A stretch of DNA of 64,000 bases from JBQTGK01 sp052400665 (GCA_052400665.1 JBQTGK010000001.1); one strand, 5' to 3'. Shown: positions 8,862 through 19,097, numbered from the stretch's first letter. Numbers and translations are program-made. Notes: generated from the sequence alone by a model not told the origin.

Positions 8862-11039
8862 CTACAATCCATTCTCAGAATGGAATAATATTCTCATTAA
8901 ACGAATATCCTCCTCAGAGTAATACTCCTCTCCTAACTCATCTAAAGCTTCTTCGATACTATCCGTTTCAGCTTCCTGAAAATAATCCAGAATTTCATCC
9001 TGCTTATCCTCATCAATAGCTTCTTCAACATAGTAATCCAAATTTAGCTTGGTACCTGAATAAACAATTGCTTCCATCTCTTTCAGCAAATCTTCATATT
9101 CCATACCCTTAGCCTCGGCAATATCTTCAAGATCTAATTTTCTATCAATACTTTGAATAATATAAACCTTAAATTTAGACTTATCAGCAACAGTACGAAC
9201 AACCATATCCTGAGGTCGTTCTATCTCATTCTCCTCAACATGCCTTGCAATTAAACTGGCAAATTCTTTTCCAAATCGCTTAGCCTTACCTGCTCCTACA
9301 CCCTGAATATGCCCTAACTCCTCTATTGATATTGGATAGTTAATAGCCATTTCCTCTAAGGAAGGATCTTGAAACACAACATAAGGAGGCACATTTTTCT
9401 GCTTGGCAACTTTTCTTCTAAGATCTTTTAACATTGCCAGTAAAGCATTATCAACAACGGCCGTTCCACCACTTTTTGGAGCATCCTCATCGACGCCTTC
9501 AAAATCATGATCATCGGTCAACATAAAAGGATAAGGCTTCTTCAAAAACGCTTCACCTTCAGGACGCATTTTAATAACACCATACTGCTCAATATCCTTC
9601 TCTATAAAAGAATGAATTAATGCCCGACGGTAAACCATATTCCAAAAATGCTGATTCTTATCATCACCAGAACCATACATATCCAATAAGTCATGTTTGT
9701 ATGATTTTATCGCTGAATTTTGCGAACCAATTAATATATTAACAAGATGATCTACTTTAAAGCGCTCCTTTACGGCCTTTACTAACTCAAGTGCCTTGGT
9801 CACAAACTCTTCTCCCTGAAATTCTTTTTTAGGATGCAAACAGTTATCACAACTTCCACAATTTTCCTGAGTATGATTTTCCCCAAAATAATGCAAAAGA
9901 ACAGTTCTTCGACATACTGCCGATTCGGCAAAAGATACAGTCTCCATTAACAACTGCTTTCCAATCTCTTGTTCAGCCACAGGCTTTCCCTGCATAAACT
10001 TTTCAAGTTTCTGAATGTCTTTGTAACTATAAAAAGTTAAGCAATGTCCTTCACCACCATCTCTACCTGCACGACCTGTTTCCTGATAATACCCCTCTAA
10101 ACTTTTAGGAATATCGTAATGAATCACAAAACGAACATCAGGTTTATCTATTCCCATACCAAAAGCTATCGTTGCAACAACAACATCAACATCTTCCATT
10201 AGAAATTTATCCTGATTTCCCGACCGGGTTGCAGAATCCATACCTGCATGATAAGGCACAGCTTTTATTCCGTTAACCTGAAGAGTTTCGGCCAACTCTT
10301 CAACTTTTTTTCTACTCAGACAATAAATAATCCCAGACTTCCCTTGGTTTCCTTTTATAAATTTAATAATCTCCTTAGTAGCATTTACCTTTGGTCTTAC
10401 TTCGTAATAAAGATTCGGACGATTAAAAGAAGATTTAAATACTGTTGCATTAAGCATACCCAGATTCTTCTGAATATCATGCTGAACCTTAGGTGTTGCG
10501 GTAGCTGTTAACGCAATTATTGGAGCTGCTCCAATTTCATTAACAATAGGTCTTATTTTTCTGTATTCAGGACGAAAATCATGTCCCCACTCCGAAATAC
10601 AATGAGCTTCATCAACAGCATAAAAAGATATTTTTACCTGTTTTAAAAATTCAATATTACTTTCTTTCGTTAGAGATTCAGGAGCAACATACAATAACTT
10701 TGTACGCCCCTCGATAACATCTTCCTTTACTTTTAAAGTTGCTGATTTTGACAAAGAAGAATTTAAAAAGTGAGCAACGCCATCATCCTCTCCAAAATTT
10801 CTCATTGCATCAACTTGATTCTTCATTAATGCAATTAATGGAGAAATAACGATTGCTGTTCCTTCCAAAATCATTGATGGCAATTGATAACACAAAGATT
10901 TACCTCCACCTGTTGGCATAAGTACAAATGTGTCGTTCCCATCAAGTATATTTTGAATTACCGATTCCTGGCTCCCCTTAAAATTCTCGAATCCAAAATA
11001 CTTCTTTAAATTAGCTGATAATTCAAAGTTCTTTCCCAT
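8862..11039 (-). CDS. recQ: ATP-dependent DNA helicase RecQ
   Basis: 725 residues. A SF2 helicase core carries Walker A MPTGGGKSLCYQLP (about 40-53) and the DEAH box in VDEAHCISEWGHDFRPEY. The RecQ C-terminal domain holds the zinc-binding cysteines (CRRTVLLHYF and CGSCDNC), then a winged helix and an HRDC domain (about 530-600, with IQGVGAGKAKRFG). An acidic C-terminal extension (about 640-725) goes beyond the minimal enzyme and is common in Bacteroidota RecQ. The 3'-5' helicase acts in recombination and fork repair. Confidence 0.97.
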   Translation of the reverse strand: MGKNFELSANLKKYFGFENFKGSQESVIQNILDGNDTFVLMPTGGGKSLCYQLPSMILEGTAIVISPLIALMKNQVDAMRNFGEDDGVAHFLNSSLSKSATLKVKEDVIEGRTKLLYVAPESLTKESNIEFLKQVKISFYAVDEAHCISEWGHDFRPEYRKIRPIVNEIGAAPIIALTATATPKVQHDIQKNLGMLNATVFKSSFNRPNLYYEVRPKVNATKEIIKFIKGNQGKSGIIYCLSRKKVEELAETLQVNGIKAVPYHAGMDSATRSGNQDKFLMEDVDVVVATIAFGMGIDKPDVRFVIHYDIPKSLEGYYQETGRAGRDGGEGHCLTFYSYKDIQKLEKFMQGKPVAEQEIGKQLLMETVSFAESAVCRRTVLLHYFGENHTQENCGSCDNCLHPKKEFQGEEFVTKALELVKAVKERFKVDHLVNILIGSQNSAIKSYKHDLLDMYGSGDDKNQHFWNMVYRRALIHSFIEKDIEQYGVIKMRPEGEAFLKKPYPFMLTDDHDFEGVDEDAPKSGGTAVVDNALLAMLKDLRRKVAKQKNVPPYVVFQDPSLEEMAINYPISIEELGHIQGVGAGKAKRFGKEFASLIARHVEENEIERPQDMVVRTVADKSKFKVYIIQSIDRKLDLEDIAEAKGMEYEDLLKEMEAIVYSGTKLNLDYYVEEAIDEDKQDEILDYFQEAETDSIEEALDELGEEYYSEEDIRLMRILFHSENGL

Positions 11040-11270
11040 GCTTTTAATTGATATGCTTTCCCATTTTAATATGCGGTCCGCTAAATTAATATTTTATTAG
11101 TGACCTAAAATTTTTCAACAATGAATTTCACCTCTCTGTTGATCCCCGATATTACAAAAATTAAATACTTTTGTATTTTAAATTTATACAAACAGATGTA
11201 CAATTCAAAACGCCCGTAGCTTTTAACAGATTTTAACTAAGCCCTTAAATTCGAAGTCACTGAGTTTGTT

Positions 11271-11278
11271 TAGCTTTG
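11271..11278 (+). promoter_or_regulatory. Bacteroidota-type -7 element upstream of kdsD
   Basis: TAGCTTTG matches TAnnTTTG and lies 25 bp before the TTG start of kdsD, close enough to give a very short leader. Confidence 0.5.
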
Positions 11279-11302
11279 TACGCACAATAAAATAGAAAAG
11301 TT

Positions 11303-12271
11303 TTGGACACAACTTACAACATAAAACAGATAGCAATTGATACCATTGAAGAAGAAGCAAATTCCATTTATCAATTAAAAGATTACATTGATAATGATTT
11401 TGTTAAAACTGTTGAATTAATACTTAATGGTACTGGAAGAGTGGTATTAACAGGCATTGGGAAGAGTGCAAATATTGCCAATAAAATTGTTGCAACATTA
11501 AACTCAACAGGCACTCCTGCACTGTTCATGCATGCTGCAGATGCCATTCATGGAGATTTAGGTATGATTCGTCCAGATGACATCGTCATTTGTATTTCAA
11601 AGAGTGGAAATACTCCAGAGATCAAAGTTTTAGTGCCACTAATCAAAAACATGGGGAATAAACTAATTGCAATGGTTTCTGGTTTAGATTCATTTTTAGC
11701 AAAACAATCCGATTTTGTACTAAAAGCTGTGGTTAAAAAAGAAGCTTGCAGAAACAATCTAGCCCCCACAAACTCAACTACTGCTCAGTTAGTTATAGGC
11801 GATGCACTAGCCGTTTCATTACTAGAATGCAGACAATTTACCAGTCAGGATTTTGCAAAATATCATCCCGGAGGAGCTTTAGGAAAAAAATTATATTTAC
11901 GCGTTAGTGATTTAGTTTCGAAAAGTAATCCACCCAAAGTATCATTAAACGAAAAAATAAGACCCGTAATTCTAGAGATCTCATCTAAAAGAATGGGATC
12001 AACGGCAGTTGTAACTCAAGAAAATGATCTTTTAGGAATTATTACCGATGGAGATTTAAGAAGAATGCTTGAACAAAATGAAGATGTAAGCCACCTTACA
12101 GCACAAGATATTATGACTACCAATCCAAAAACTACAGGTTCTGATGTTTTAGCAATAAATGCTTTTCAATTAATGGAAAACAACAACATCACTCAACTTG
12201 CCGTCGTAGATGATGGCAAATATGTTGGAATGGTACATTTACACGATATTTTAAAAGAAGGAATTGTTTAA
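11303..12271 (+). CDS. kdsD: D-arabinose 5-phosphate isomerase (KpsF/GutQ/KdsD family)
   Basis: 322 residues with a TTG start; no ATG is available upstream. A SIS sugar-isomerase domain (about 35-175) contains GIGKSANIANKI and the phosphosugar-binding phrase ISKSGNTPEI. It is followed by two CBS domains (about 205-322). The enzyme converts ribulose 5-phosphate to arabinose 5-phosphate, the first step to Kdo for lipopolysaccharide. A later LPS export ATPase (lptB) and lpxH in the same window fit a Kdo-lipid A outer membrane. tatC follows after a short gap. Confidence 0.93.
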   Translation: MDTTYNIKQIAIDTIEEEANSIYQLKDYIDNDFVKTVELILNGTGRVVLTGIGKSANIANKIVATLNSTGTPALFMHAADAIHGDLGMIRPDDIVICISKSGNTPEIKVLVPLIKNMGNKLIAMVSGLDSFLAKQSDFVLKAVVKKEACRNNLAPTNSTTAQLVIGDALAVSLLECRQFTSQDFAKYHPGGALGKKLYLRVSDLVSKSNPPKVSLNEKIRPVILEISSKRMGSTAVVTQENDLLGIITDGDLRRMLEQNEDVSHLTAQDIMTTNPKTTGSDVLAINAFQLMENNNITQLAVVDDGKYVGMVHLHDILKEGIV

Positions 12272-12294
12272 TTTTTAGCAACAAAACCCTAAGC

Positions 12295-13131
12295 ATGACA
12301 GAAACAAAAGATCATAGCTCTGAAAACCAAATGAGTTTTCTTGAACACCTGGAAGTACTCAGATGGCACATTATGCGTGCTGTAATTGCAGTTATGTTAT
12401 GCGCAATTGCAGCATTTATATTTCACGACTTTATTTTTAACACTTTAATTCTTGCTCCTAAAAATCCAGATTTTTTCACCAACAGAATGTTTACCATTCT
12501 ATCTGATTTCACTGACATAAAAGCTCTAAAAATAAATTCGAAGCCATTTCAGATCATTAACATTAGCATGGCAGGTCAATTTGCAACGCACATAAGTGTA
12601 TCTTTAGTTTCTGGAATTATTGCCAGTTTTCCATATATATTCTATGAGTTCTGGTGCTTTATTAAACCCGCACTTTACTCTAACGAACAAAAACATGCAC
12701 GAGGTTCAATATTTTACACAAGCTTTTTGTTCGCAATGGGTGTTCTTTTTGGTTACTATGTTATCACACCGCTTTCGGTTCATTTTCTTGGATCGTACAG
12801 CGTAAGCGAACAGGTAATGAATCAAATAAATTTAAAATCATACATCTCATCAATCACTTCAATAGTTTTGGCTAGTGGCGTAATTTTCGAGCTACCAGTA
12901 TTAATCTTCTTTTTAAGTAAAATCGGTTTGGTAACCCCTGATTTCTTAAGAAAATACAGAAAACATTCAGTAGTACTAATCCTGGTTTTATCAGCCATTA
13001 TTACTCCTCCTGATATATTTAGTCAAATACTGGTATGTATGCCACTTATGCTACTTTACGAAATTGGCATTAAAATTTCAAAACGTGTTCAAAGTAATCA
13101 AGAAGAAAATGATGATAAATCTACTGAATAA
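12295..13131 (+). CDS. tatC: Sec-independent protein translocase TatC
   Basis: 278 residues with six predicted membrane helices. The N-terminal TatC signature MSFLEHLEVLRWHIMR is present, and the conserved Glu/Pro-rich loop occurs near FPYIFYEFWCFIKPAL. The protein is the twin-arginine signal receptor of the Tat translocase in the inner membrane. It lies 23 bp after kdsD, and an operon is likely. No tatA is seen in the window. The family's second periplasmic loop is somewhat enlarged, as usual in Bacteroidota. Confidence 0.95.
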   Translation: MTETKDHSSENQMSFLEHLEVLRWHIMRAVIAVMLCAIAAFIFHDFIFNTLILAPKNPDFFTNRMFTILSDFTDIKALKINSKPFQIINISMAGQFATHISVSLVSGIIASFPYIFYEFWCFIKPALYSNEQKHARGSIFYTSFLFAMGVLFGYYVITPLSVHFLGSYSVSEQVMNQINLKSYISSITSIVLASGVIFELPVLIFFLSKIGLVTPDFLRKYRKHSVVLILVLSAIITPPDIFSQILVCMPLMLLYEIGIKISKRVQSNQEENDDKSTE

Positions 13132-13205
13132 TTCTCTGTAGTTTTTATTTAAATATTCATCAAAAATTGTTCAACAATAATTGTATGAACAGCTATATTA
13201 TAATT

Positions 13206-15722
13206 ATGTTACGAATATTAAAAAGGAGCATTCTTTCTTTAAGTATATTATTATTGTCATTGGTTCATTTTGATGCTTTGGCACAATCCACAAAAATCAG
13301 AGGCCAGGTAATCGATTCTGAAACGAAACAAGCCCTGCCTTTTGTAAATATTGCTTTTAAAGGAACTACAATAGGAACAACTTCCGATTTTGATGGAAAG
13401 TATTTTCTGGAGACAAGAACTCCAGGTGATTCTTTGCACATATCTTTTGTGGGATACAAAGAGCAGTCCTTTGCCATAGAGAAAGGAAAATTTCGAACTC
13501 TAAATGTAGAATTAGTATCCGAAACTGTCGATTTAAAAGAAATCATCGTTGTTCCGGGAGAAAACCCAGCTCATATTCTTTTGCGAAAAATAATCGCGAA
13601 TAAGAAAAAAAATAATCCTGCCCGTTTTAAATCATATCAGGCCGAAACCTACACAAAAATGGAAATGGACCTGAACAATATCAAAGATAATTTTAAGGAT
13701 AAGAAAATAATGCGTCAGTTTCAGTTTATATTCGACTACATGGATACTTCTGTAGTTACTGGAAAACCATATCTTCCTATTTTCATAACCGAATCCTTAT
13801 CTGATTATCATTATCAGTCCAAACCCCGCATAGAACGAGAAATTATTAAAGCCTCTCAAATGTCTGGAATAAAAGATAATGCCAGCTTGGCACAATTTAC
13901 CGGACAACTGCATCAAAATGTAAATATCTACAAAAACTTTATCGATCTGTTTGATATGGGATTCGTTAGCCCAATTGCCGATGCAGGCTTACGCTATTAC
14001 AAATATTACCTTACCGACAGCACTTATCGTGATGGAAACTGGTGTTATCACATGTCTTTTAAGCCAAAAAGAAAACAAGAACCAACCTTTGTAGGTGACT
14101 TTTGGGTTGCCGATACAACTTTCGCAATTCAAAACATGCAAATGCGTATTGCTAAAGATGTAAACTTAAACTGGGTAAAAGATTTGGTTAGTACTAACGA
14201 ATATCAGAAATTAAACGACACAACCTGGTTTTTAAAAAAACAAAACCTATTTGTAGATTTTATGCTTTCCGAAAAGGACTCCACAAAACAGATGGGATTC
14301 TTCGGAAGAAAAACCATATCCTATAAAGATGTAAAAGTTAACATACCACTTAAAGAGGAAATTATTAAACTCGACAATAACGTAATTGTAAATGATAACG
14401 CACTTTTACAACCCAAAGAATATTGGGATAATGCACGCCCTTTTAAATTATCGGAACGCGAAGCAGGAATCTATTCAATGGTTGATTCAATTCAAAACGT
14501 TCCTCTTTACAAAAACATTATCGATGTAATCACAACTTTTGTTACCGGATATTACGTGAAAGGCAATTTTGAGTATGGACCCTATTATAAAATGTACAGC
14601 TTTAACGAAATTGAAGGCAACCGATTTATGTTTGGAGGGCGCACATCAAACGCTTTTAGTACAAAAATAATGTTGAACGGACATTTGGCTTACGGAACAA
14701 AAGATCAAAAACTAAAATATGGCCTTGGCTTTTTATACATGATTAACAAATTGCCAAGAGAAACCTTTGGCATACAATATAAACACGACATACAGCAACT
14801 TGGAAAAAGCCCGAATGCATTTACCGAAGGTAATATTTTAGCATCCTTATTAAAAAGAAATCCTAACAATAAGCTAACCATGCTAAACCAACTCGAAGCT
14901 CATTATGAAAAAGAGTGGTTTCAGGGTTTTTCAAACACCATTAAATTTCGTTACCGCGATATAAAACCAACAGAATTTGTTCCTTTCAATGCTCCTGGCC
15001 TTAATGGACCAACGCATGTATCAAGAATAAAATCGTCCGAAATAGAACTAAGAACACGCTGGACTAAAAATGAAAAAGTAGTGATGGGAGAATTCGAAAG
15101 AGTTCACCTAGGCGGGCCAGTTCCGATTGTTAATTTATACCTTACAATGGGAATAAAAGATTTATTAAAAGCCGATGATGAGTACTACAAAATAGATTTA
15201 AGTGTAGAACACACACTGGAATTGCCACCTTTAGGAAATCTTTACTACTTAATTCGCGCAGGAAAATTGTTCGGTAAAGTTCCTTATCCTTTATTACATC
15301 TACACGAAGGAAATGAAACTTACGCATTCGACCCTTATGCATTTAACATGATGAACTATTACGAATTTGCCAGCGACCAATACGTTAGCTTAGCTGTAGA
15401 ACATCATTTTAACGGATTAATTCTGAATCGCATTCCATTGTTCCGAAAATTAAAATGGAGAACTGTGGTATCGGGCAAAGGACTAATTGGCAAATTAAGC
15501 AGTAAAAACAATGGATCTTTAGCAGGAACCGAAGCCAAAATGTTTTTTCCTCAAGGATTATCAGATGTAAGTAAACCATATTTTGAAACAAGTATAGGAA
15601 TCGAAAATATTTTTAAATTTATTAGAATTGACGCCATGTGGCGATTAAATCATCTTGATGATAATCCTTATCAGGATTTTCAGGATTTTGGAATCAGAGC
15701 TATGTTGCAAGTCACATTCTAA
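13206..15722 (+). CDS. DUF5686 outer-membrane protein with carboxypeptidase-like domain
   Basis: About 838 residues from the ATG at 13206; starts at 13185 (ATG) or 13167 (TTG) are possible. The chosen start gives a clean signal peptide ending in FDALAQ. A CarboxypepD_reg-like beta-sandwich follows (about residues 30-115, with RGQVIDSETKQALPFVNI), then a long DUF5686 region and a C-terminal beta-barrel-like section ending in aromatic-rich strands (final residues AMLQVTF). Such proteins sit in the outer membrane of Bacteroidota; their role is unknown. The gene is in line with tatC and lptB. Confidence 0.87.
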   Translation: MLRILKRSILSLSILLLSLVHFDALAQSTKIRGQVIDSETKQALPFVNIAFKGTTIGTTSDFDGKYFLETRTPGDSLHISFVGYKEQSFAIEKGKFRTLNVELVSETVDLKEIIVVPGENPAHILLRKIIANKKKNNPARFKSYQAETYTKMEMDLNNIKDNFKDKKIMRQFQFIFDYMDTSVVTGKPYLPIFITESLSDYHYQSKPRIEREIIKASQMSGIKDNASLAQFTGQLHQNVNIYKNFIDLFDMGFVSPIADAGLRYYKYYLTDSTYRDGNWCYHMSFKPKRKQEPTFVGDFWVADTTFAIQNMQMRIAKDVNLNWVKDLVSTNEYQKLNDTTWFLKKQNLFVDFMLSEKDSTKQMGFFGRKTISYKDVKVNIPLKEEIIKLDNNVIVNDNALLQPKEYWDNARPFKLSEREAGIYSMVDSIQNVPLYKNIIDVITTFVTGYYVKGNFEYGPYYKMYSFNEIEGNRFMFGGRTSNAFSTKIMLNGHLAYGTKDQKLKYGLGFLYMINKLPRETFGIQYKHDIQQLGKSPNAFTEGNILASLLKRNPNNKLTMLNQLEAHYEKEWFQGFSNTIKFRYRDIKPTEFVPFNAPGLNGPTHVSRIKSSEIELRTRWTKNEKVVMGEFERVHLGGPVPIVNLYLTMGIKDLLKADDEYYKIDLSVEHTLELPPLGNLYYLIRAGKLFGKVPYPLLHLHEGNETYAFDPYAFNMMNYYEFASDQYVSLAVEHHFNGLILNRIPLFRKLKWRTVVSGKGLIGKLSSKNNGSLAGTEAKMFFPQGLSDVSKPYFETSIGIENIFKFIRIDAMWRLNHLDDNPYQDFQDFGIRAMLQVTF

Positions 15723-15734
15723 GGATATCTTTTT

Positions 15735-15742
15735 TATATTTG
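15735..15742 (+). promoter_or_regulatory. Bacteroidota-type -7 element upstream of lptB
   Basis: TATATTTG matches TAnnTTTG and lies 35 bp upstream of the lptB ATG. No convincing -33 box at the usual distance. Confidence 0.55.
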
Positions 15743-15776
15743 CACAATCCCAACAGTTTAAACCAATAGGATTACG

Positions 15777-16511
15777 ATGATTTTAAGAGCTGAAAATTTA
15801 ATTAAACGATACAAAAGCCGTACGGTTGTAAAAGGAGTTTCCGTAAATGTTAAACAAGGAGAAATTGTTGGATTACTCGGCCCAAATGGTGCTGGCAAAA
15901 CAACTTCCTTTTACATGATTGTTGGTTTAATACAACCAAACGGAGGTCGAATTTTTCTTGACAACAGAGAAATTACCCACGAACCAGTCTATAAAAGAGC
16001 CCAACTAGGAGTTGGATATTTAGCACAGGAAGCATCAGTCTTTCGCAAATTAAGCGTTGAAGACAACATTAAATCGGTTTTAGAAATGTCCGATTTTTCG
16101 AAAGAATATCAGCAACACCGATTAGAAGAGATGCTGAATGAATTTAGCCTTCAGAAAATCAGAAAAAGTCACGGAATACAATTATCCGGAGGAGAACGCC
16201 GACGTACCGAAATTGCTCGTGCACTTTCCATTAAACCAAAATTTATTTTGCTAGATGAACCTTTTGCTGGAGTAGATCCTATTGCTGTTGAAGATATTCA
16301 AGACATTGTACGCCACCTAAAAGATAAAAACATTGGTATCTTAATTACCGACCACAATGTTCAGGAGACCTTATCGATTACCGAAAGAGCATACCTTTTA
16401 TTTGAAGGAAATATTTTAAAATCGGGAACAGCAGAAGAATTAGCTGCCGACGAAGATGTTAGAAGAGTATACTTAGGAAAGAATTTCGAACTTAGAAAAC
16501 CCTCAAAATAA
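15777..16511 (+). CDS. lptB: LPS export ABC transporter ATP-binding protein LptB
   Basis: 244 residues, a lone ABC ATPase. Walker A is GLLGPNGAGKTT (about 33-44), the Q-loop region follows, the signature reads LSGGERRRTEIARAL, and Walker B with catalytic Glu is LLDEPFAGVDP. The long GVGYLAQEASVFRKL segment after Walker A is diagnostic of LptB. It powers LPS extraction from the inner membrane with LptFG. Those partners are not in this window. Confidence 0.96.
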   Translation: MILRAENLIKRYKSRTVVKGVSVNVKQGEIVGLLGPNGAGKTTSFYMIVGLIQPNGGRIFLDNREITHEPVYKRAQLGVGYLAQEASVFRKLSVEDNIKSVLEMSDFSKEYQQHRLEEMLNEFSLQKIRKSHGIQLSGGERRRTEIARALSIKPKFILLDEPFAGVDPIAVEDIQDIVRHLKDKNIGILITDHNVQETLSITERAYLLFEGNILKSGTAEELAADEDVRRVYLGKNFELRKPSK

Positions 16512-16605
16512 ATAACTTACACTCTAATATTAAACTCTAAATATCTGTAAGTTTCGACTTAAAATATATTTCCTTAAAAAAAACGGCATTTTTTTTTGAT
16601 TGCTA

Positions 16606-16636
16606 TTGCAAATTATAAAAAACCACTCTATATTTG
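16606..16636 (+). promoter_or_regulatory. Promoter of tRNA-Leu: TTG, 20 nt, TATATTTG
   Basis: TTG at 16606-16608 and TATATTTG at 16629-16636 match the -33/-7 arrangement of the Bacteroidota primary sigma factor. The tRNA begins 16 nt downstream. Confidence 0.7.
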
Positions 16637-16651
16637 CACCGCAATTAACCC

Positions 16652-16733
16652 GCGGATGTGGCGTAATTGGTAGCCGCGCTAGACTTAGGATCTAGTGCCG
16701 TAAGGCGTGGGGGTTCGAGTCCCTTCATCCGCA
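16652..16733 (+). tRNA. tRNA-Leu (anticodon UAG)
   Basis: An 82-nt cloverleaf: acceptor arms GCGGATG (16652-16658) and CATCCGC (16726-16732), an anticodon stem CTAGA/TCTAG with loop CTTAGGA giving anticodon TAG, an extra variable arm (class II) and the T-loop GGTTCGAGTCC. The discriminator base is A, as expected for leucine. The CCA end is not encoded. Confidence 0.97.
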
Positions 16734-16753
16734 CTACAGGAAAATATAACCTT

Positions 16754-16806
16754 AAACCGCCCATACTCACGATAAAAAAATATCGATGATAGAGCGGTTT
16801 TTTTTT
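16754..16806 (+). terminator. Terminator after tRNA-Leu
   Basis: Outer arms AAACCGC (16754-16760) and GCGGTTT (16794-16800) with an inner CGATA/TATCG stem, followed by a T-run. Confidence 0.75.
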
Positions 16807-16840
16807 AATTAGTAAGATTTTATCTTTTAATAGCTAAAAA

Positions 16841-18190
16841 ATGAACATCACAAAAACCAACATTGATGATTTAAACGCTGTAATTAAATTACAGATTGTT
16901 AAAGAAGACTATGAAAGTCGTGTAAACGATGTTTTAAAAGACTATCGTAAAAAAGCAAATATCAATGGTTTCCGCCAAGGTAAAGTACCTATGGGTGTGA
17001 TCAAGAAAATGTATGGTACTCCTGTTTTAGCTGATGAAATTAACAAAATGCTTAGCCAGGAGCTAATGAAGTACATTCGCGAAAATGATTTAAAAATCAT
17101 GGGCGAGCCTCTTCCAAACGAAACTGATCAAAAAGAAATCAACTGGGAAAAAGATACTGAATTCGAATTCGCTTTCGACATTGCCTTAACTCCAGAATAC
17201 ACTCTTAATCTTAGCAAAAGAGACAAAATTAATTTCTTCAAAATTAAAGTAGACGAAAAAATGATTGAGAATGGTGTTGAAATGCACGCTCGTCGTTTTG
17301 GTTCAAACGAACCAGTTGAAGCTGTTGAAGAAAAAGAACTTTTGAAAGGTAATTATGCTCAGGTTGACGCAGAAGGAAACCTTGTTGAAGGTGGAATTAC
17401 CAGCAACGACGTTGCAATTTCTCTTGAATATATGTCTGATGAAGATTCTAAAAAGAAATTCATTGGCGCTAAGAAAGATGCTGTTATAGTTTTCAATCCT
17501 GCTAAAGCATTCAGCAACAAAACAGATTTAGCTTCTATGCTAAACATATCGAAAGAAGAAGCTGAAACTTTAGATGCCGATTTCCAATTTACAATTACAG
17601 AAATTAACAAATTTGTTAATGCGGAATTGAATCAGGAATTATTCGATAAAGTATTTGGCGAAGGAACTGTTTCTTCTTTAGAAGAATTCAAAAACAAGAT
17701 TAAAGAAGATATCGAAAAACAATTGGTTAACGATAGCGACTATAAATTCTTGATTGATGCTAAAGAAAAATTAGTAAAGAAATCAAAAATGGAGCTTCCT
17801 GAAGCATTCTTGAAACGTTGGATTGTTGCAACTAACAAAGAAATGACTGAAGAACAAGTTGAAGCAGATTTCTCTAACTATGTTGTTGATTTCAAATGGC
17901 AGTTAATTAAAAACAGATTAACTGAAGAAAACGAGCTTAAAGTAAGCGAAGAAGAAGTAATGGAATTTGCAAAAAAACAAGCTTTAATGCAATTCCAACA
18001 ATACGGTATGATGGATGTACCTGAAGAATACTTAACTAACTATGCTCAACAAATGATGCAAAATCAGGATGAGCAAAGAAAAATCTACGAACGTAAGATC
18101 GACGATAAAGTTGCTGAGTATCTGAAAACAGCTATCAAAGTAGAAGAAAAAGAAGTAACTACTGAAGAATTCAACAAAATGTTTGAATAA
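16841..18190 (+). CDS. tig: Trigger factor
   Basis: 449 residues. The N-terminal ribosome-binding domain contains GFRQGKVPMGVIKKMYG (about 44-60), the family's signature at the ribosomal exit tunnel. A middle region (about 155-250) corresponds to a divergent FKBP-type domain, and the C-terminal helical chaperone arms follow. Trigger factor holds nascent chains as they leave the ribosome. clpP and clpX follow, the same tig-clpP-clpX order seen in many bacteria, although a terminator separates tig from clpP here. Confidence 0.95.
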   Translation: MNITKTNIDDLNAVIKLQIVKEDYESRVNDVLKDYRKKANINGFRQGKVPMGVIKKMYGTPVLADEINKMLSQELMKYIRENDLKIMGEPLPNETDQKEINWEKDTEFEFAFDIALTPEYTLNLSKRDKINFFKIKVDEKMIENGVEMHARRFGSNEPVEAVEEKELLKGNYAQVDAEGNLVEGGITSNDVAISLEYMSDEDSKKKFIGAKKDAVIVFNPAKAFSNKTDLASMLNISKEEAETLDADFQFTITEINKFVNAELNQELFDKVFGEGTVSSLEEFKNKIKEDIEKQLVNDSDYKFLIDAKEKLVKKSKMELPEAFLKRWIVATNKEMTEEQVEADFSNYVVDFKWQLIKNRLTEENELKVSEEEVMEFAKKQALMQFQQYGMMDVPEEYLTNYAQQMMQNQDEQRKIYERKIDDKVAEYLKTAIKVEEKEVTTEEFNKMFE

Positions 18191-18216
18191 AAGTAGAATC
18201 CTTTAATATACTATAA

Positions 18217-18245
18217 AAAACCACGCTTTATAAGGGCGTGGTTTT
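18217..18245 (+). terminator. Terminator after tig
   Basis: Arms AAAACCACGC (18217-18226) and GCGTGGTTTT (18236-18245), followed by a T-rich tail. Confidence 0.85.
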
Positions 18246-18340
18246 CTTTTTGCTTATTTGACAAGATTTAGTTTAGCCATTCTTTTCAAATGGAGAAATT
18301 TTGACTAATTTAGGTCTACGAAATATAAAATCATATACCT

Positions 18341-19015
18341 ATGGTACCAAAAGACGAATTCAGAAAATTTGCCACTCAACACATGGGCGTAAGCAGCCTT
18401 TCATTAGATAAATATACATCAATAAGTAATAGCTATATTTCTCCAACAATTATTGAGGAAAGACAACTAAATGTTGCATCTATGGATGTATTTTCCCGAT
18501 TAATGATGGATAGAATTATCTTTCTTGGAGTGCCAATTGATGATCATGTTGCAAATATTATTATGGCTCAGTTATTATTTCTTGAGTCAACAGATCATTC
18601 AAAAGATATTCAAATTTACTTTAATTCTCCAGGAGGATCAGTACATGCAGGATTAGGTATTTATGATACCATGCAGTATATTAAATGTGATGTAGCAACC
18701 ATTTGCACAGGCATGGCGGCCTCTATGGGTGCAGTATTGCTAACTGCAGGAACTGCAGGAAAACGCTCTGCCTTAAAACATTCACGAATCATGATACACC
18801 AGCCAATGGGTGGAGCGCAAGGACAAGCTTCGGACATTGAAATTACAGCTCGTGAAATCCTGAAACTAAAAAAAGAATTATTCACTATTATTGCCGATCA
18901 TTCTGGTAATACTTACGAAAAAATAGAAAAAAACTCGGATCGGGATTACTGGATGACTGCTGCAGAAGCTAAAGAATACGGTATGATTGATGAAGTTCTT
19001 ACTCGTGAGAAATAG
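18341..19015 (+). CDS. clpP: ATP-dependent Clp protease proteolytic subunit
   Basis: 224 residues. The catalytic serine is S128 in TGMAASMGAVLL, the histidine is H153 in MIHQPMGG, and the aspartate lies in the NSDRDYWM segment. The fold is the standard ClpP barrel subunit that forms two stacked heptamers around the proteolytic chamber. An N-terminal extension of about 30 residues before the propeptide-like region is common in Bacteroidota. clpX follows 82 bp downstream with its own likely promoter. Confidence 0.97.
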   Translation: MVPKDEFRKFATQHMGVSSLSLDKYTSISNSYISPTIIEERQLNVASMDVFSRLMMDRIIFLGVPIDDHVANIIMAQLLFLESTDHSKDIQIYFNSPGGSVHAGLGIYDTMQYIKCDVATICTGMAASMGAVLLTAGTAGKRSALKHSRIMIHQPMGGAQGQASDIEITAREILKLKKELFTIIADHSGNTYEKIEKNSDRDYWMTAAEAKEYGMIDEVLTREK

Positions 19016-19063
19016 TTAATCATTTAAAAATCAAACCTAATGCAGAGTTAATCGTAAAATCAT

Positions 19064-19071
19064 TAACTTTG
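19064..19071 (+). promoter_or_regulatory. Bacteroidota-type -7 element upstream of clpX
   Basis: TAACTTTG matches TAnnTTTG 27 bp before the clpX ATG, suggesting clpX can be transcribed independently of clpP. Confidence 0.55.
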
Positions 19072-19097
19072 CATTTTTAGTACAATAAAATAGACTC

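Noticed and set aside
13167..13205. Longer N-terminus for the DUF5686 protein from TTG 13167
   Set aside because: The signal peptide is cleanest from ATG 13206, and the extra residues add nothing typical of the family.
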